The notes below the pieces were generated by a model that saw only the letters and a list, made by a program, of their open reading frames with translations, did not search any database and was not told the DNA's origin. DNA of 64,000 nucleotides from an uncultured Prevotellaceae bacterium (lineage in GTDB: Bacteria > Bacteroidota > Bacteroidia > Bacteroidales > Bacteroidaceae), in NCBI GenBank assembly GCA_900320045.1, contig ONQT01000001.1, forward strand, positions 1 through 64,000, in the 5' to 3' direction. Below, in pieces: positions 1 to 7,721 of this stretch (position 1 is the stretch's first letter; the number at the start of each line of letters is the position of its first letter). A program made the translations under genes and the position numbers.

Positions 1-1
1 A

Positions 2-222
2 AATGACAATAGTTCAAATGTCTCACATACTGGAGCAACAGAAATATCTACAGATACTACAAATAGTGGCAGTTCATATTCTTCTACTACAGGATCACAA
101 AATGCACTATTAGTAACAGGAGGAACATCTACATTAACAAACTTAAGTGTTACAAAATCAGGTGATTCTGATGGAGATAATTCGGATTTTTATGGAACAA
201 CAGTTGAAGTAACAGCAGAGAA
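2..222 (+). CDS. Fragment of adhesin-like protein, likely foreign or chimeric
   Basis: The frame from base 2 stays open to a stop at 281-283, but only the first ~74 codons look like protein: a Ser/Thr/Gly/Asn-rich segment with the motif SGDSDGDNSDFYGT. That motif is familiar from large beta-strand-repeat or carbohydrate-binding surface proteins of gut Clostridia. These bases are about 33% G+C, against about 55% in the next 60 bases. After about base 222 the translation turns into unrelated basic residues. I read it as the end of another organism's gene joined to this contig. A real transfer boundary is possible but less likely. Confidence 0.45.
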
Positions 223-224
223 CG

Positions 225-450
225 AGAAAAGGCGGTTGCTCTGGTCCTCACCATTGAAACGGCGCAATGCTGAGCCAAGGTAGAGTTCTCCTCCCTAATC
301 CGCTGCATCCGTTCTGCCCAAGATTCGGCCTATACCTACACGATGAAGCAAAGATGTTGCGCAGTTGCACATCTGAAGGATAGCAGTATCCATTGTTCGG
401 CAATCAAGCCTTTAAGGTTCATGTTCGTTGTCATGCCATCTGAGATTGTG
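225..450 (-). ncRNA. Candidate structured RNA, 3' end cut by the left junction
   Basis: A good promoter fires leftward at 455-484, but no sensible protein follows: the best frame (ATG near 433) stops after 32 codons. The transcribed strand can form compact hairpins, GGATA/TATCC with a 4-nt loop at 378-391 and AGATGT/ACATCT enclosing 11 nt at 352-374. Promoter plus hairpins without a frame suggests a non-coding RNA. I cannot assign a family, and a decayed gene remains possible. The 3' end is lost at the compositional break near 222. Confidence 0.3.
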
Positions 451-454
451 TGTG

Positions 455-484
455 CAAAGATACAAAAGATATTTCATATTACAA
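455..484 (-). promoter_or_regulatory. Bacteroidetes-type promoter reading left
   Basis: On the minus strand TATCTTTG lies at 462-455, with TTG at 484-482, 19 nt upstream. This fits the -33/-7 consensus. It starts just past the end of ribBA and serves the candidate RNA. Confidence 0.6.
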
Positions 485-504
485 CCAAAGAAGCCAATGA
501 AGAA

Positions 505-1713
505 TTAAAGATGCAGGGTGTGGCCCATGCGCTCCTTCTTGGTCTGCAGATAACGCAAGTTATAGGGATTGGGAGTGGTCTCAATAGGGACGTTCTCGAC
601 AATCTCCAAGCCGTAGCCCTCCAAACCGACACGCTTCACAGGGTTGTTGGTCATCAGACGCATCTTCTGCACACCCAACTGGCGCAGGATCTGGGCGCCA
701 CAGCCATAGTCGCGCTCGTCGGGCTTGAAACCCAGATGCACATTGGCATCGACGGTGTCCAAACCTTCCTCCTGTAGCTTGTAGGCAGCTATCTTGTTCA
801 TCAGTCCGATGCCGCGGCCTTCCTGCTGCATATAGACGATGACACCCCTACCCTCTTTCTCAATCATCTGCATAGCCTTGTGCAACTGTTCACCACAGTC
901 ACAACGCTTCGAACCGAGGATATCGCCCGTCATACAACTGGAGTGCACACGCACCAGCACTGGCTCGTCCTCGCGCCACTCGCCCTTGATGAGTGCCATG
1001 TGCTCCAAACCGTTGGACTTCTGACGGAAGGGGATGAGTCGGAAGTGGCCATAGTCCGTGGGCATATCCACCTCTTCGCCCTTCTCCACCAGACTTTCCT
1101 TCTGCAGGCGGTAGGCTATGAGGTCTTTGATAGTGATGAGCTTCAGCTGATGCTCCTGGGCAAACTGGTACAACTGGGGCATGCGAGCCATTGTACCATC
1201 GTCGTTCATAATCTCTATCAACGCGCCGGCAGGGTACAGTCCGCTCAGTTTACAGAGGTCAATGGCTGCCTCCGTATGTCCGGAACGGCGCAGCACACCA
1301 TTGTCTTGGGCATACAACGGACTGATATGTCCAGGACGTCCGAAAGTCTTGGAGGTCGACGTGGGGTCTCCCAAGGCCCGGATGGTAGCAGCACGGTCGT
1401 GTGCTGACACACCTGTCGAGCAGCCTTCTATCTTGTCGACAGTCACTGTAAAAGGAGTACCCAGCAGCGAGGTGTTGTCTTGCACCTGGTGGGGCAATTC
1501 CAGCTCCTCAGCACGGCTGATGGTCACAGGTGCACAAAGCACGCCACGGGCATTCTTCAGCATGAAGTTCACCATCTCGGGTGTTATTTTCTCAGCGGCA
1601 CAAATCAGGTCGCCTTCGTTTTCACGGTCTTCATCATCCACCACAATGACGAACTTGCCGTCCCGGAAGTCGGCCAGTGCCTCGTCAATGGTATTCAATT
1701 TGATTGTTTCCAT
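505..1713 (-). CDS. ribBA: Bifunctional DHBP synthase / GTP cyclohydrolase II
   Basis: Makes both early riboflavin precursors in the cytosol: 3,4-dihydroxy-2-butanone 4-phosphate from ribulose 5-phosphate (RibB) and the diaminopyrimidine from GTP (RibA). Residues 1 to ~200 are the RibB domain with the acidic loop [10 protein letters not shown] at 26-35. The second half is RibA, with the zinc-binding cysteines in SSCMTG and KRCDCGEQ and the EGRGIGL motif. The 402-residue length is normal for the fusion. It follows lptF after 46 nt with no promoter between, so the two are probably co-transcribed from the promoter at 3727-3734. The spacer holds a 9-bp repeat (ATGGGGCCC, ATGGGCCTT, ATGGGTTTA). 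No other rib gene is in the window. Confidence 0.96.
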   Translation of the reverse strand: METIKLNTIDEALADFRDGKFVIVVDDEDRENEGDLICAAEKITPEMVNFMLKNARGVLCAPVTISRAEELELPHQVQDNTSLLGTPFTVTVDKIEGCSTGVSAHDRAATIRALGDPTSTSKTFGRPGHISPLYAQDNGVLRRSGHTEAAIDLCKLSGLYPAGALIEIMNDDGTMARMPQLYQFAQEHQLKLITIKDLIAYRLQKESLVEKGEEVDMPTDYGHFRLIPFRQKSNGLEHMALIKGEWREDEPVLVRVHSSCMTGDILGSKRCDCGEQLHKAMQMIEKEGRGVIVYMQQEGRGIGLMNKIAAYKLQEEGLDTVDANVHLGFKPDERDYGCGAQILRQLGVQKMRLMTNNPVKRVGLEGYGLEIVENVPIETTPNPYNLRYLQTKKERMGHTLHL

Positions 1714-1759
1714 ATTCTTATTGTTATTTTATGGGGCCCATGGGCCTTATGGGTTTATA

Positions 1760-3715
1760 CTATATGTCTTCATCGTCTTTAATAAACAAGAAGTCGTCAA
1801 CGACACCCTGCTGTGAAGCCAATTGCTCGACGCGTGGGATGAGCTTGGCACTGACGCGGTGTATCTGCTGCAGGTCGCGCTGCAGACGGAAGCGGAAGCG
1901 CAACATGCGGAAATAGAAGAAGATACCGGCGGGTATAAACAGTCCCGTAACTGCATTCAGCCAACGACGCTCGAAGGGACGTGTATGGGCTCGGACTGCA
2001 ATGATGGGATACTGGTTTATCTTCATCAGCACATAGTTGTTGCGAGTAGCCGACAGGTCTTCTATGGCTACCTCCAACACGTTGGTCAGATGCTCGATGG
2101 CGTGATCGTCGCCAGGACGGAAGAACACCTTGATGGGACTGGGCCAGCTGAGCAGGTTGTGTGCCTGCTGGTAAGCCGTAATCTCCCTGTCGACGTTACG
2201 CAGCATCTCGGCATCCAATACATACTTCGGATCCTCGATGATAACCTCCTTGCGCTGGATGTGGCGCTTCATGCGTAGGCCAAGCACCTGCATCATGATG
2301 TTCTTATACATATCGACATTGAACACCGTAGAATCCTTGTTGGCCTTAAAGGTAAAGAAGATGGCAATGGGCGACAACACCGCTGTTCCGAGCAGTTTGC
2401 CGAACCATACATTCCATTCATCGGCACGGGCCATACGCATGCCAGTATTGTCGAGAATGTAGAACACGATAAACACGATGACACTGATGATGACAGGCAC
2501 GCCCAGACCTCCCTTTCGGATGATAGCTCCCAAGGGAGCACCGATAAAGAAGAAGATGATGCACGACAATGACAGCGTGAACTTATTGATGGCTTCCATC
2601 TGGTGCATGCGGTCGTCGCGGTTCAGCCATTCGGAGTATTCCACCTTGTATTCGATGTTGCTCGATACCTGCTGACCGTCGCTACAAGCCATTCGTATCA
2701 CGCTCTGCTTCTTGGCGGCAGGCAATTGCTGATAGGCTGAGTCTATATCCACCAGCTCGCCGCTTTTCATCTGTGCCACCAACTTCAATGAGTCGTTTTT
2801 AGACAAGACAGGCAGGTTAAACATCAACTGCCTGCCCTCGTTATAGTAGGCATGGCCCACAGAGTCGTTGAACTCATGGATGGAATCCAGATCGTGGAGG
2901 ATGCGACTCAGTCCCTTCGAACGGGCGTCAGCGGCAATACCGCCTACCTCCGCCATATTGAAACCGTCGTCAAAGTCCTGCAGAATATGCTTGGTGGCAA
3001 ATGTCTCACGACGATAGGGCACGCTGGTCTGGACGTTAATGCCCGACTGCTGCATGTTCTCAAACCACTCGCCACTATACAGCGTCAACAGCAGATGTTT
3101 CTTGTCGGCAGTAGCCTGAATGCGTCCCGAATCAGCCAAGATAACGGCAGCATCCTCATAGCCGCCGTTCATGCGGTAAATCATGACGCCATACAGCATG
3201 CCCCGCTCCATATCTTTCTCGGCCACATAGAGGTTAGCACCCGGAATACCGTCGTAGAAGATGCCCTCAGGAATTTCCACCTCGGGGTTCTTCTGCTTCA
3301 TCGAGAGCAACAGCTGCTGGAAGGAGATAAAGGCTCGCGGACCGATGACTTCCTGAAAGAAGAAAGAGATGCAGGCAATGGCAATGGTAATGACTATCAA
3401 TGAGCGCATGGCTTGCATCAGCGAAACACCTGCAGCCTTAATGGCCGTCAACTCCGAACTCTCGCCCAGGTTGCCAAAGGCGATGAGCGACGACAGCAGA
3501 ATGGCTAACGGAAAAGCTTGCGGCATCAACATCAGACCCATGTACCAAAAGAACTGCGCCAGTATCTCCATCGACAAGCCCTTGCCTATCAGTTCGTCAA
3601 CATACCGCCACAGGAATTGCATCATCAGCACAAATTGGCAGATGAAGAAAGTCGCCATAAACAGCAAACCGAACTGTTTGGCGATAAACAGGTCTAATTT
3701 CTTGATGCGAAACAT
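1760..3715 (-). CDS. LptF/LptG family permease (YjgP/YjgQ)
   Basis: Inner-membrane subunit of the LptBFG transporter that extracts lipopolysaccharide from the membrane. Three hydrophobic segments lie in the first ~125 residues. A soluble periplasmic part runs to about residue 370, and three more membrane segments lie at about 375-460 (for example SCIIFFFIGAPLGAI). That six-segment plan is the family's. At 651 residues it is far longer than the ~360-390 of proteobacterial members. The extra ~190 residues hold one more hydrophobic stretch (AVTGLFIPAGIFFYF, about 587-602) and a basic tail, as I recall for other Bacteroidetes homologues. It is the first gene of an operon with ribBA. LptF versus LptG cannot be decided here. 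Confidence 0.88.
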   Translation of the reverse strand: MFRIKKLDLFIAKQFGLLFMATFFICQFVLMMQFLWRYVDELIGKGLSMEILAQFFWYMGLMLMPQAFPLAILLSSLIAFGNLGESSELTAIKAAGVSLMQAMRSLIVITIAIACISFFFQEVIGPRAFISFQQLLLSMKQKNPEVEIPEGIFYDGIPGANLYVAEKDMERGMLYGVMIYRMNGGYEDAAVILADSGRIQATADKKHLLLTLYSGEWFENMQQSGINVQTSVPYRRETFATKHILQDFDDGFNMAEVGGIAADARSKGLSRILHDLDSIHEFNDSVGHAYYNEGRQLMFNLPVLSKNDSLKLVAQMKSGELVDIDSAYQQLPAAKKQSVIRMACSDGQQVSSNIEYKVEYSEWLNRDDRMHQMEAINKFTLSLSCIIFFFIGAPLGAIIRKGGLGVPVIISVIVFIVFYILDNTGMRMARADEWNVWFGKLLGTAVLSPIAIFFTFKANKDSTVFNVDMYKNIMMQVLGLRMKRHIQRKEVIIEDPKYVLDAEMLRNVDREITAYQQAHNLLSWPSPIKVFFRPGDDHAIEHLTNVLEVAIEDLSATRNNYVLMKINQYPIIAVRAHTRPFERRWLNAVTGLFIPAGIFFYFRMLRFRFRLQRDLQQIHRVSAKLIPRVEQLASQQGVVDDFLFIKDDEDI

Positions 3716-3726
3716 GTTTCAGCCTG

Positions 3727-3734
3727 CAAAATTA
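3727..3734 (-). promoter_or_regulatory. -7 box for lptF-ribBA
   Basis: TAATTTTG on the minus strand, 11 nt before the lptF ATG, giving a very short leader. No clear TTTG is seen at -33. Confidence 0.45.
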
Positions 3735-3740
3735 TAAAAA

Positions 3741-3846
3741 AACCACGAATTACACGAATTTTACCCATTATTATTAGTTAAATCGCCGCAATTCATAGAA
3801 TAAGAAGAAGTGAGGCGGGCAATATCTATTCGTGTAATGCGTGGTT
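3741..3846. repeat. 19-bp inverted repeat pair
   Basis: The arms at 3741-3759 and 3828-3846 are reverse complements at 18 of 19 positions (core ACACGAAT), separated by 68 nt. They fill the spacer between the START-domain gene and lptF. The left arm lies just upstream of the lptF -7 box. The pair could act as a terminator-like structure or be a dispersed intergenic repeat. Confidence 0.75.
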
Positions 3847-3874
3847 CAATAATATGCTTCGTGGACTTGAAATC

Positions 3875-4279
3875 CTACAATCCGCTGACGCGATGCAGGC
3901 GCTCAAAGTTGTCTTCCCAAATGCCTTGCAAGTCAGACTCCTCGTCGTCATCAGCGGCAAAATCGGTTACCAACAACGTCAGATGGCCTGTCTCCTTGCT
4001 CTCCACAATGCGCATTTCCCAATAGGCCTCGGGGGTATCTTCATGGTAATCCCACAACATGCGAATATGGTCTTGCTTCTCGATTTCAAGGATGCGCGAC
4101 TGCTTGGTGTCCCGTTCCGTCCAGGGTTGTCCCCACGTGAAAGTGATGGTCTCGTGGTCCGACTCCTCGATGACCTTGTCGGCCAACCACTTCTGCATGC
4201 CTGCGGCATTGCTTATCATATCCCAAACAATACGGGGCGAACGGGTGTTCAGCGGGTATTCAAAGGTCAACTTCTGCAT
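3875..4279 (-). CDS. START-like (SRPBCC/AHSA1-type) domain protein
   Basis: A 134-residue single-domain protein with the helix-grip pattern of the START/AHSA1 superfamily: MQKLTFEYPLNT at the start, then IVWDMISNAAGMQKWLAD and the strand-rich TITFTWGQPW region. Bacteroidetes carry one of these as a conserved small cytosolic protein of unknown function. The fold suggests a hydrophobic ligand or partner, but nothing in the sequence names one. It is monocistronic, with its own promoter upstream and the inverted-repeat spacer downstream. Confidence 0.75.
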   Translation of the reverse strand: MQKLTFEYPLNTRSPRIVWDMISNAAGMQKWLADKVIEESDHETITFTWGQPWTERDTKQSRILEIEKQDHIRMLWDYHEDTPEAYWEMRIVESKETGHLTLLVTDFAADDDEESDLQGIWEDNFERLHRVSGL

Positions 4280-4323
4280 AATCTATATCGGTTTTTAGTA
4301 TGTTTTCGTTTTACTTCACAGGG

Positions 4324-4353
4324 CAAAAGTACAAAAAAAAATCGAAAGCACAA
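4324..4353 (-). promoter_or_regulatory. Promoter of the START-like gene
   Basis: TACTTTTG at 4331-4324 and TTG at 4353-4351, 19 nt apart, reading left. The leader is about 40 nt. Confidence 0.65.
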
Positions 4354-4371
4354 CGTTTTTTCCTGAAAAAG

Positions 4372-4403
4372 TTTGGGTAATTGAAAAACTTATTGTACCT
4401 TTG
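4372..4403 (+). promoter_or_regulatory. Promoter of tRNA-Met
   Basis: TTTG at 4372-4375, 20-nt spacer, TACCTTTG at 4396-4403: a textbook Bacteroidetes promoter about 40 nt before the tRNA. Confidence 0.8.
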
Positions 4404-4445
4404 CAGCCGATTTCGAGAGGAATCGACTGCGCAAGCAGCCATGAT

Positions 4446-4519
4446 GGCGGGGTAGCTCAGCTGGTTAGAGCGTCGGATTCATAATCCGGAGGTCGAGGGT
4501 TCGGGTCCCCCTCCCGCTA
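4446..4519 (+). tRNA. tRNA-Met (CAT)
   Basis: A 74-nt cloverleaf: acceptor GGCGGGG/TCCCGCT, D arm AGCTCAGCTGGTTAGAGC, anticodon stem TCGGA/TCCGG around loop TTCATAA, T loop TTCGGGT. The anticodon is CAT. It lacks the three G-C pairs of an initiator anticodon stem, so it is an elongator tRNA-Met, or possibly tRNA-Ile with a modified CAT. CCA is not encoded as such. Confidence 0.93.
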
Positions 4520-4524
4520 CAAAG

Positions 4525-4559
4525 AAAGTCCTGCAGATGCTTATTTGCAGGACTTTTTT
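4525..4559 (+). terminator. Terminator after tRNA-Met
   Basis: An 11-bp perfect stem AAAGTCCTGCA / TGCAGGACTTT (4525-4535, 4546-4556) followed by a T run. A classic intrinsic terminator five bases after the tRNA. Confidence 0.9.
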
Positions 4560-4609
4560 GTTTGTATAGGCAGCCCGTAGGTATGCCAAACCAACCATCC
4601 TTTAGTTGA

Positions 4610-5662
4610 TTAATACGGCTCACGGCGCAAAGGGTAATGGTTGCGCAAATGCTCAAACTGTGCGGGGTCGGACTTGAGACGGCTGCTGTCCGTTCGAGGG
4701 TCATAGAAAGCCAGAGGACTATCGGCAGAAGCACCGCACTCGGGTATCTTGGCTTCCAAAGGAGGTGGCACAATACGCCCTGGATGGGGCAGGCGGAAAT
4801 GGTGGCACAAGGCATCAATGACCATATTGTCGGCATTCACCTTGCCATCGGCCGAATAGCCTGCAATATGTGGCGTACCGATAAAGACACGTTGCAGCAG
4901 ATGGACGTCCAACTGGGGTTCGTGTTCCCATACATCGAGAACGGCATCACGCACTCGTCCCTCGTTGAGTGCCTGCAACAGGGCATCGCCGCTGACCACC
5001 TCGCCACGACTGGTATTTATAATAATAGGTGTACGCTGCAGGCGACGGAAAAACCCTTCATCGGCCAAATGGTAGGTGGCATATTGTCCACTACGCGTCA
5101 AGGGGACATGGAAGGTGATGATGTCAGCTTCGCGCTCGAGGACATCCATTGAGACGAAGGTGGTGGGTGATGGATGGTGGGTGGTGGATATTTGTTGAGG
5201 GGTGGTTGCTGCCAAGGGTGGGTCGCACACCAGCATCCTCATGCCCAGTCGCTGGGCAACGGCATATACTTTGCTTCCCACATGACCACAACCCACAATA
5301 CCGATAGTCGAATGGCGCAGGTCGATACCCAGTTCTGACTGCAGCAACAGCAGCGAGCACTCCACATACTGCGCCACAGAGCCGCTATTGCACCCGGGAC
5401 AGTTGGTCCACCAGATACCCGCACGACGGAGGTATTCGGCATCTATATGGTCGAAGCCGATGGTCGCCGTAGCCACGAACTGCACCTTGCTATCTTTGAG
5501 CAGTTGTTCGTCACAGCGGGTACGGGTACGGACTATCAAGGCATCGGCATCACGGACATCGTCGGCACTAATCTTGGCACCGGGCAAAGCCACCACCTCG
5601 TCGGCCAAAAGGTGCAACTTTTCTTCAATATAAGGTATCTTATCGTCTACTATTATCTTCAT
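4610..5662 (-). CDS. pdxB: 4-phosphoerythronate dehydrogenase
   Basis: Oxidises 4-phospho-D-erythronate with NAD in the DXP-dependent pyridoxal phosphate pathway. It has the D-isomer 2-hydroxyacid dehydrogenase layout: an N-terminal substrate domain (MKIIVDDKIPYIEEKL, then VRTRTRCDEQLL), the PdxB-typical VATATIGFDHID and CPGCNSGSVAQYV, the NAD-binding GIVGCGHVGS, and INTSRGEVV with the catalytic Arg. At 350 residues it is slightly short of E. coli PdxB at the C terminus. Residues ~150-168 (His/Thr/Pro-rich) are unlike the family and are encoded by a heptanucleotide array at 5159-5207. The -7 box TAACTTTG lies 20 nt before the start, so the gene stands alone. Confidence 0.93.
   Translation of the reverse strand: MKIIVDDKIPYIEEKLHLLADEVVALPGAKISADDVRDADALIVRTRTRCDEQLLKDSKVQFVATATIGFDHIDAEYLRRAGIWWTNCPGCNSGSVAQYVECSLLLLQSELGIDLRHSTIGIVGCGHVGSKVYAVAQRLGMRMLVCDPPLAATTPQQISTTHHPSPTTFVSMDVLEREADIITFHVPLTRSGQYATYHLADEGFFRRLQRTPIIINTSRGEVVSGDALLQALNEGRVRDAVLDVWEHEPQLDVHLLQRVFIGTPHIAGYSADGKVNADNMVIDALCHHFRLPHPGRIVPPPLEAKIPECGASADSPLAFYDPRTDSSRLKSDPAQFEHLRNHYPLRREPY
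5159..5207. repeat. Heptanucleotide array inside pdxB
   Basis: Seven 7-bp units: GGTGGTG, GGTGATG, GATGGTG, GGTGGTG, GATATTT, GTTGAGG, GGTGGTT. They encode a low-complexity His/Thr/Pro stretch in the dinucleotide-binding domain of pdxB. Confidence 0.7.
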
Positions 5663-5681
5663 TTTCGCCTTGTTTTGTGTG

Positions 5682-5689
5682 CAAAGTTA
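5682..5689 (-). promoter_or_regulatory. -7 box for pdxB
   Basis: TAACTTTG on the minus strand, 19 nt before the pdxB ATG. Confidence 0.6.
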
Positions 5690-5742
5690 CAAAATATATT
5701 TAAATTATCCATGAGCAATGTGTAATTATCAATTATTATTTG

Positions 5743-5750
5743 TATCTTTG
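5743..5750 (+). promoter_or_regulatory. -7 box for the DUF4254 gene
   Basis: TATCTTTG, 26 nt before the ATG at 5777. It is divergent from the pdxB promoter. Confidence 0.65.
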
Positions 5751-5776
5751 CAGACATAAAACTACACAATAACACT

Positions 5777-6379
5777 ATGTCATTCACAGAAAAAGCAAAC
5801 CAAATATTCCAACAGGCTATTCGTGACTATCACCTGAAGGACCATGTGGACACACCCATTAACAATCCCTATGAGCAAGGTTCCATAGAGCGCAGTCTTT
5901 ATCTGAAATGCTGGATTGACACCGTCCAGTGGCACTTGGAGGATATCATCCGCGACCCGCACATCGACCCCATCGAGGCACTGGCACTGAAGCGCCGCAT
6001 CGACCGTTCCAACCAAGACCGCACAGACTTGGTGGAGGAGATTGACAGCTACTTCCGCCAGTTGTACAGTGGCGTCAAGGTACAGGCTGATGCCCGCCTG
6101 AACACGGAGAGTCCAGCCTGGGCCGTTGACCGACTGAGCATTCTGGCGCTGAAGATATGGCACATGAAAGAGCAGACGGAGCGTACTGATGCTGATGCTG
6201 GGCACATTCAGAAGTGTCAGGGCAAGTTGGACGTCCTGCTCGAGCAACAGGTTGACCTGTCAACAGCCATCGACCAGTTGCTGGAGGACATCGAAGCCGG
6301 ACGCAAGTACATGAAGGTGTATCGGCAGATGAAGATGTACAACGATCCTGCCACCAACCCCATACTTTATAAGAAGTGA
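5777..6379 (+). CDS. DUF4254 family protein
   Basis: A 200-residue soluble, largely helical protein matching the Bacteroidetes DUF4254 family: NNPYEQGSIERSLYLKCWID near residues 29-48 and ALKRRIDRSNQDRTDLVEEID near 75-95. There is no signal peptide or membrane segment. The molecular role is unknown. A glycosyltransferase 9 gene follows after 75 nt, an arrangement I associate with this family in Bacteroidetes. That hints at an envelope-polysaccharide role but proves nothing. Start chosen from the promoter 26 nt upstream. Confidence 0.8.
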   Translation: MSFTEKANQIFQQAIRDYHLKDHVDTPINNPYEQGSIERSLYLKCWIDTVQWHLEDIIRDPHIDPIEALALKRRIDRSNQDRTDLVEEIDSYFRQLYSGVKVQADARLNTESPAWAVDRLSILALKIWHMKEQTERTDADAGHIQKCQGKLDVLLEQQVDLSTAIDQLLEDIEAGRKYMKVYRQMKMYNDPATNPILYKK

Positions 6380-6455
6380 GAGGTGAGACCTCACCCCGAC
6401 CCTCTCCCAAGGAGAGGGAGTAAGAGATGAGACAAGAGATGTAAGACGTAAGACA
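6376..6455. repeat. Spacer of heptanucleotide units flanking a palindromic repeat
   Basis: The whole gap is repetitive. It starts with two GTGAGA(G/C) heptads (6376-6389). A CTCACCCC-type element follows (6387-6420), with the 8-bp hairpin CCCTCTCC/GGAGAGGG at 6400-6418. It ends with five heptads (TAAGAGA, TGAGACA, AGAGATG, TAAGACG, TAAGACA) at 6421-6455. The last heptad supplies the A of the next gene's ATG. Confidence 0.75.
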
Positions 6456-7507
6456 TGAGAAAAGAGCACATCTTAATCATTCGGTTTTCTGCGTTGGGCG
6501 ACGTGGCGATGGTAGTACCTGTAGTCTACTCACTGGCACAAAAGTACCCTGACGTACGCTTTACGGTACTGAGCCGAGGATTTGCCCGTTCGCTGTTTAC
6601 CGACTTGGCACCTAACGTCAACTTCATGGAGGCTGATGTCAAGCACGAATATCATGGTATCCGAGGACTGAACGCCCTCTACCGTCGACTGGCTGCCAAG
6701 CAGTTTACCGCCGTGGCCGACCTGCATGGTGTGCTGCGTTCGGGCTATCTGCGTTTGCGCTTCAACCTGAACCACTATCGCACCGAACATATTGATAAGC
6801 ACCGCAAGGGGCGTCGCCGCATTACAGCGGCATCGCACAAGCGTCTGGAACAGCAGCCTACGTCATTCCAGAACTATCTGGAGGTGTTCCAGAAGCTGGG
6901 CTATCCCGTAGACATCCAGTTTACAAGCGTATTCCCCGAAGGCAAGGGCGACCTGAGAACACTGGCCGACGGCCTCAACGTCAAAAAAGAGGACGAGCGC
7001 TGGATTGGCATGGCTCCCTTTGCCGCCCATGAGGGTAAGTCCTACCCTCCGGAAAAGATGGAGCAAGTGCTGGAGCAGCTGTTGCAGCGCGTACCCCAGG
7101 GACGTATCTTCTTCTTCGGACGCGGCGAACGCGAAGAGGAGTATTTCACCCGCTGGTGCAAGCAGCACCCCCAATGTACCTATGTAGCACCATTGGTGGA
7201 ATCCATCCGTCAGGAGCTGATACTTATGAGCCATCTGGAGGTGATGATTTCGATGGACTCGTCAAACATGCACTTGGCATCGCTCGTAGGCACTCCAGTG
7301 GTTAGCATCTGGGGAGCCACACACCCCTATGCTGGTTTCATGGGCTGGGGACAGAGCGAAGACAACGTGGTACAGGTAGAGTTGGACTGCCGTCCGTGCA
7401 GCATCTTCGGACAGAAACCCTGCCTGCGCGGCGACTTTGCCTGCCTGAACAACATCCTGCCGGAGGTCATCGTCGAGAAGACACTCAAGAACTTGAACAT
7501 CAAGTGA
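6455..7507 (+). CDS. Glycosyltransferase family 9 (heptosyltransferase-like)
   Basis: A cytosolic, membrane-associated sugar transferase of the ADP-heptose:LPS heptosyltransferase fold (GT9). The N-terminal half begins LIIRFSALGDVAMVVPVVYSL, the family's phosphate-binding FSALGD motif. The C-terminal half has FFFGRGEREEE and SMDSSNMHLASLVGTPVVSIWGATHP, the nucleotide-sugar site. The 350-residue length is usual. The acceptor is unknown; a lipopolysaccharide core role is inferred from the family. The ATG lies within the last unit of a heptad array, so array changes would alter its leader. Rubredoxin follows 51 nt downstream. Confidence 0.88.
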   Translation: MRKEHILIIRFSALGDVAMVVPVVYSLAQKYPDVRFTVLSRGFARSLFTDLAPNVNFMEADVKHEYHGIRGLNALYRRLAAKQFTAVADLHGVLRSGYLRLRFNLNHYRTEHIDKHRKGRRRITAASHKRLEQQPTSFQNYLEVFQKLGYPVDIQFTSVFPEGKGDLRTLADGLNVKKEDERWIGMAPFAAHEGKSYPPEKMEQVLEQLLQRVPQGRIFFFGRGEREEEYFTRWCKQHPQCTYVAPLVESIRQELILMSHLEVMISMDSSNMHLASLVGTPVVSIWGATHPYAGFMGWGQSEDNVVQVELDCRPCSIFGQKPCLRGDFACLNNILPEVIVEKTLKNLNIK

Positions 7508-7558
7508 CCTGTTAGAGAGGGTCACCTATCCTATATTAACACTAAAACAATTACAACA

Positions 7559-7720
7559 ATGAAAAAGTACATTTGCGACACCTGTGGTTACGTGTATGAC
7601 CCCGAAGTAGGCGATCCCGACAGCGGTATTGCTCCTGGAACAGCGTTTGAAGACATTCCCGAAGACTGGGTATGCCCCATCTGCGGAGTTGGCAAGGATG
7701 ACTTCTCAGTTGAGGAGTAA
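7559..7720 (+). CDS. Rubredoxin
   Basis: A 53-residue one-iron electron carrier. The two CxxC knuckles are complete: [12 protein letters not shown] (Cys6, Cys9) and [13 protein letters not shown] (Cys39, Cys42), with the conserved [15 protein letters not shown] between them. Anaerobic Bacteroidales use rubredoxin in oxygen and peroxide detoxification. The redox partners are not in the window. The ATG follows TTACAACA and no promoter is evident in the 51-nt gap, so read-through from the glycosyltransferase gene is likely. It is convergent with the ABC ATPase gene; the two stops are 1 nt apart. Confidence 0.97.
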   Translation: MKKYICDTCGYVYDPEVGDPDSGIAPGTAFEDIPEDWVCPICGVGKDDFSVEE

Positions 7721-7721
7721 C

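Noticed and set aside
343..777. 144-codon plus frame at the left end
   Set aside because: It runs antisense into ribBA and its start lies in the candidate RNA; no protein-like features.
4465..4836. Minus-strand frame ending in GTRTLDLRIMNPTL
   Set aside because: This peptide is the antisense of tRNA-Met and pdxB sequence, a known kind of spurious call.
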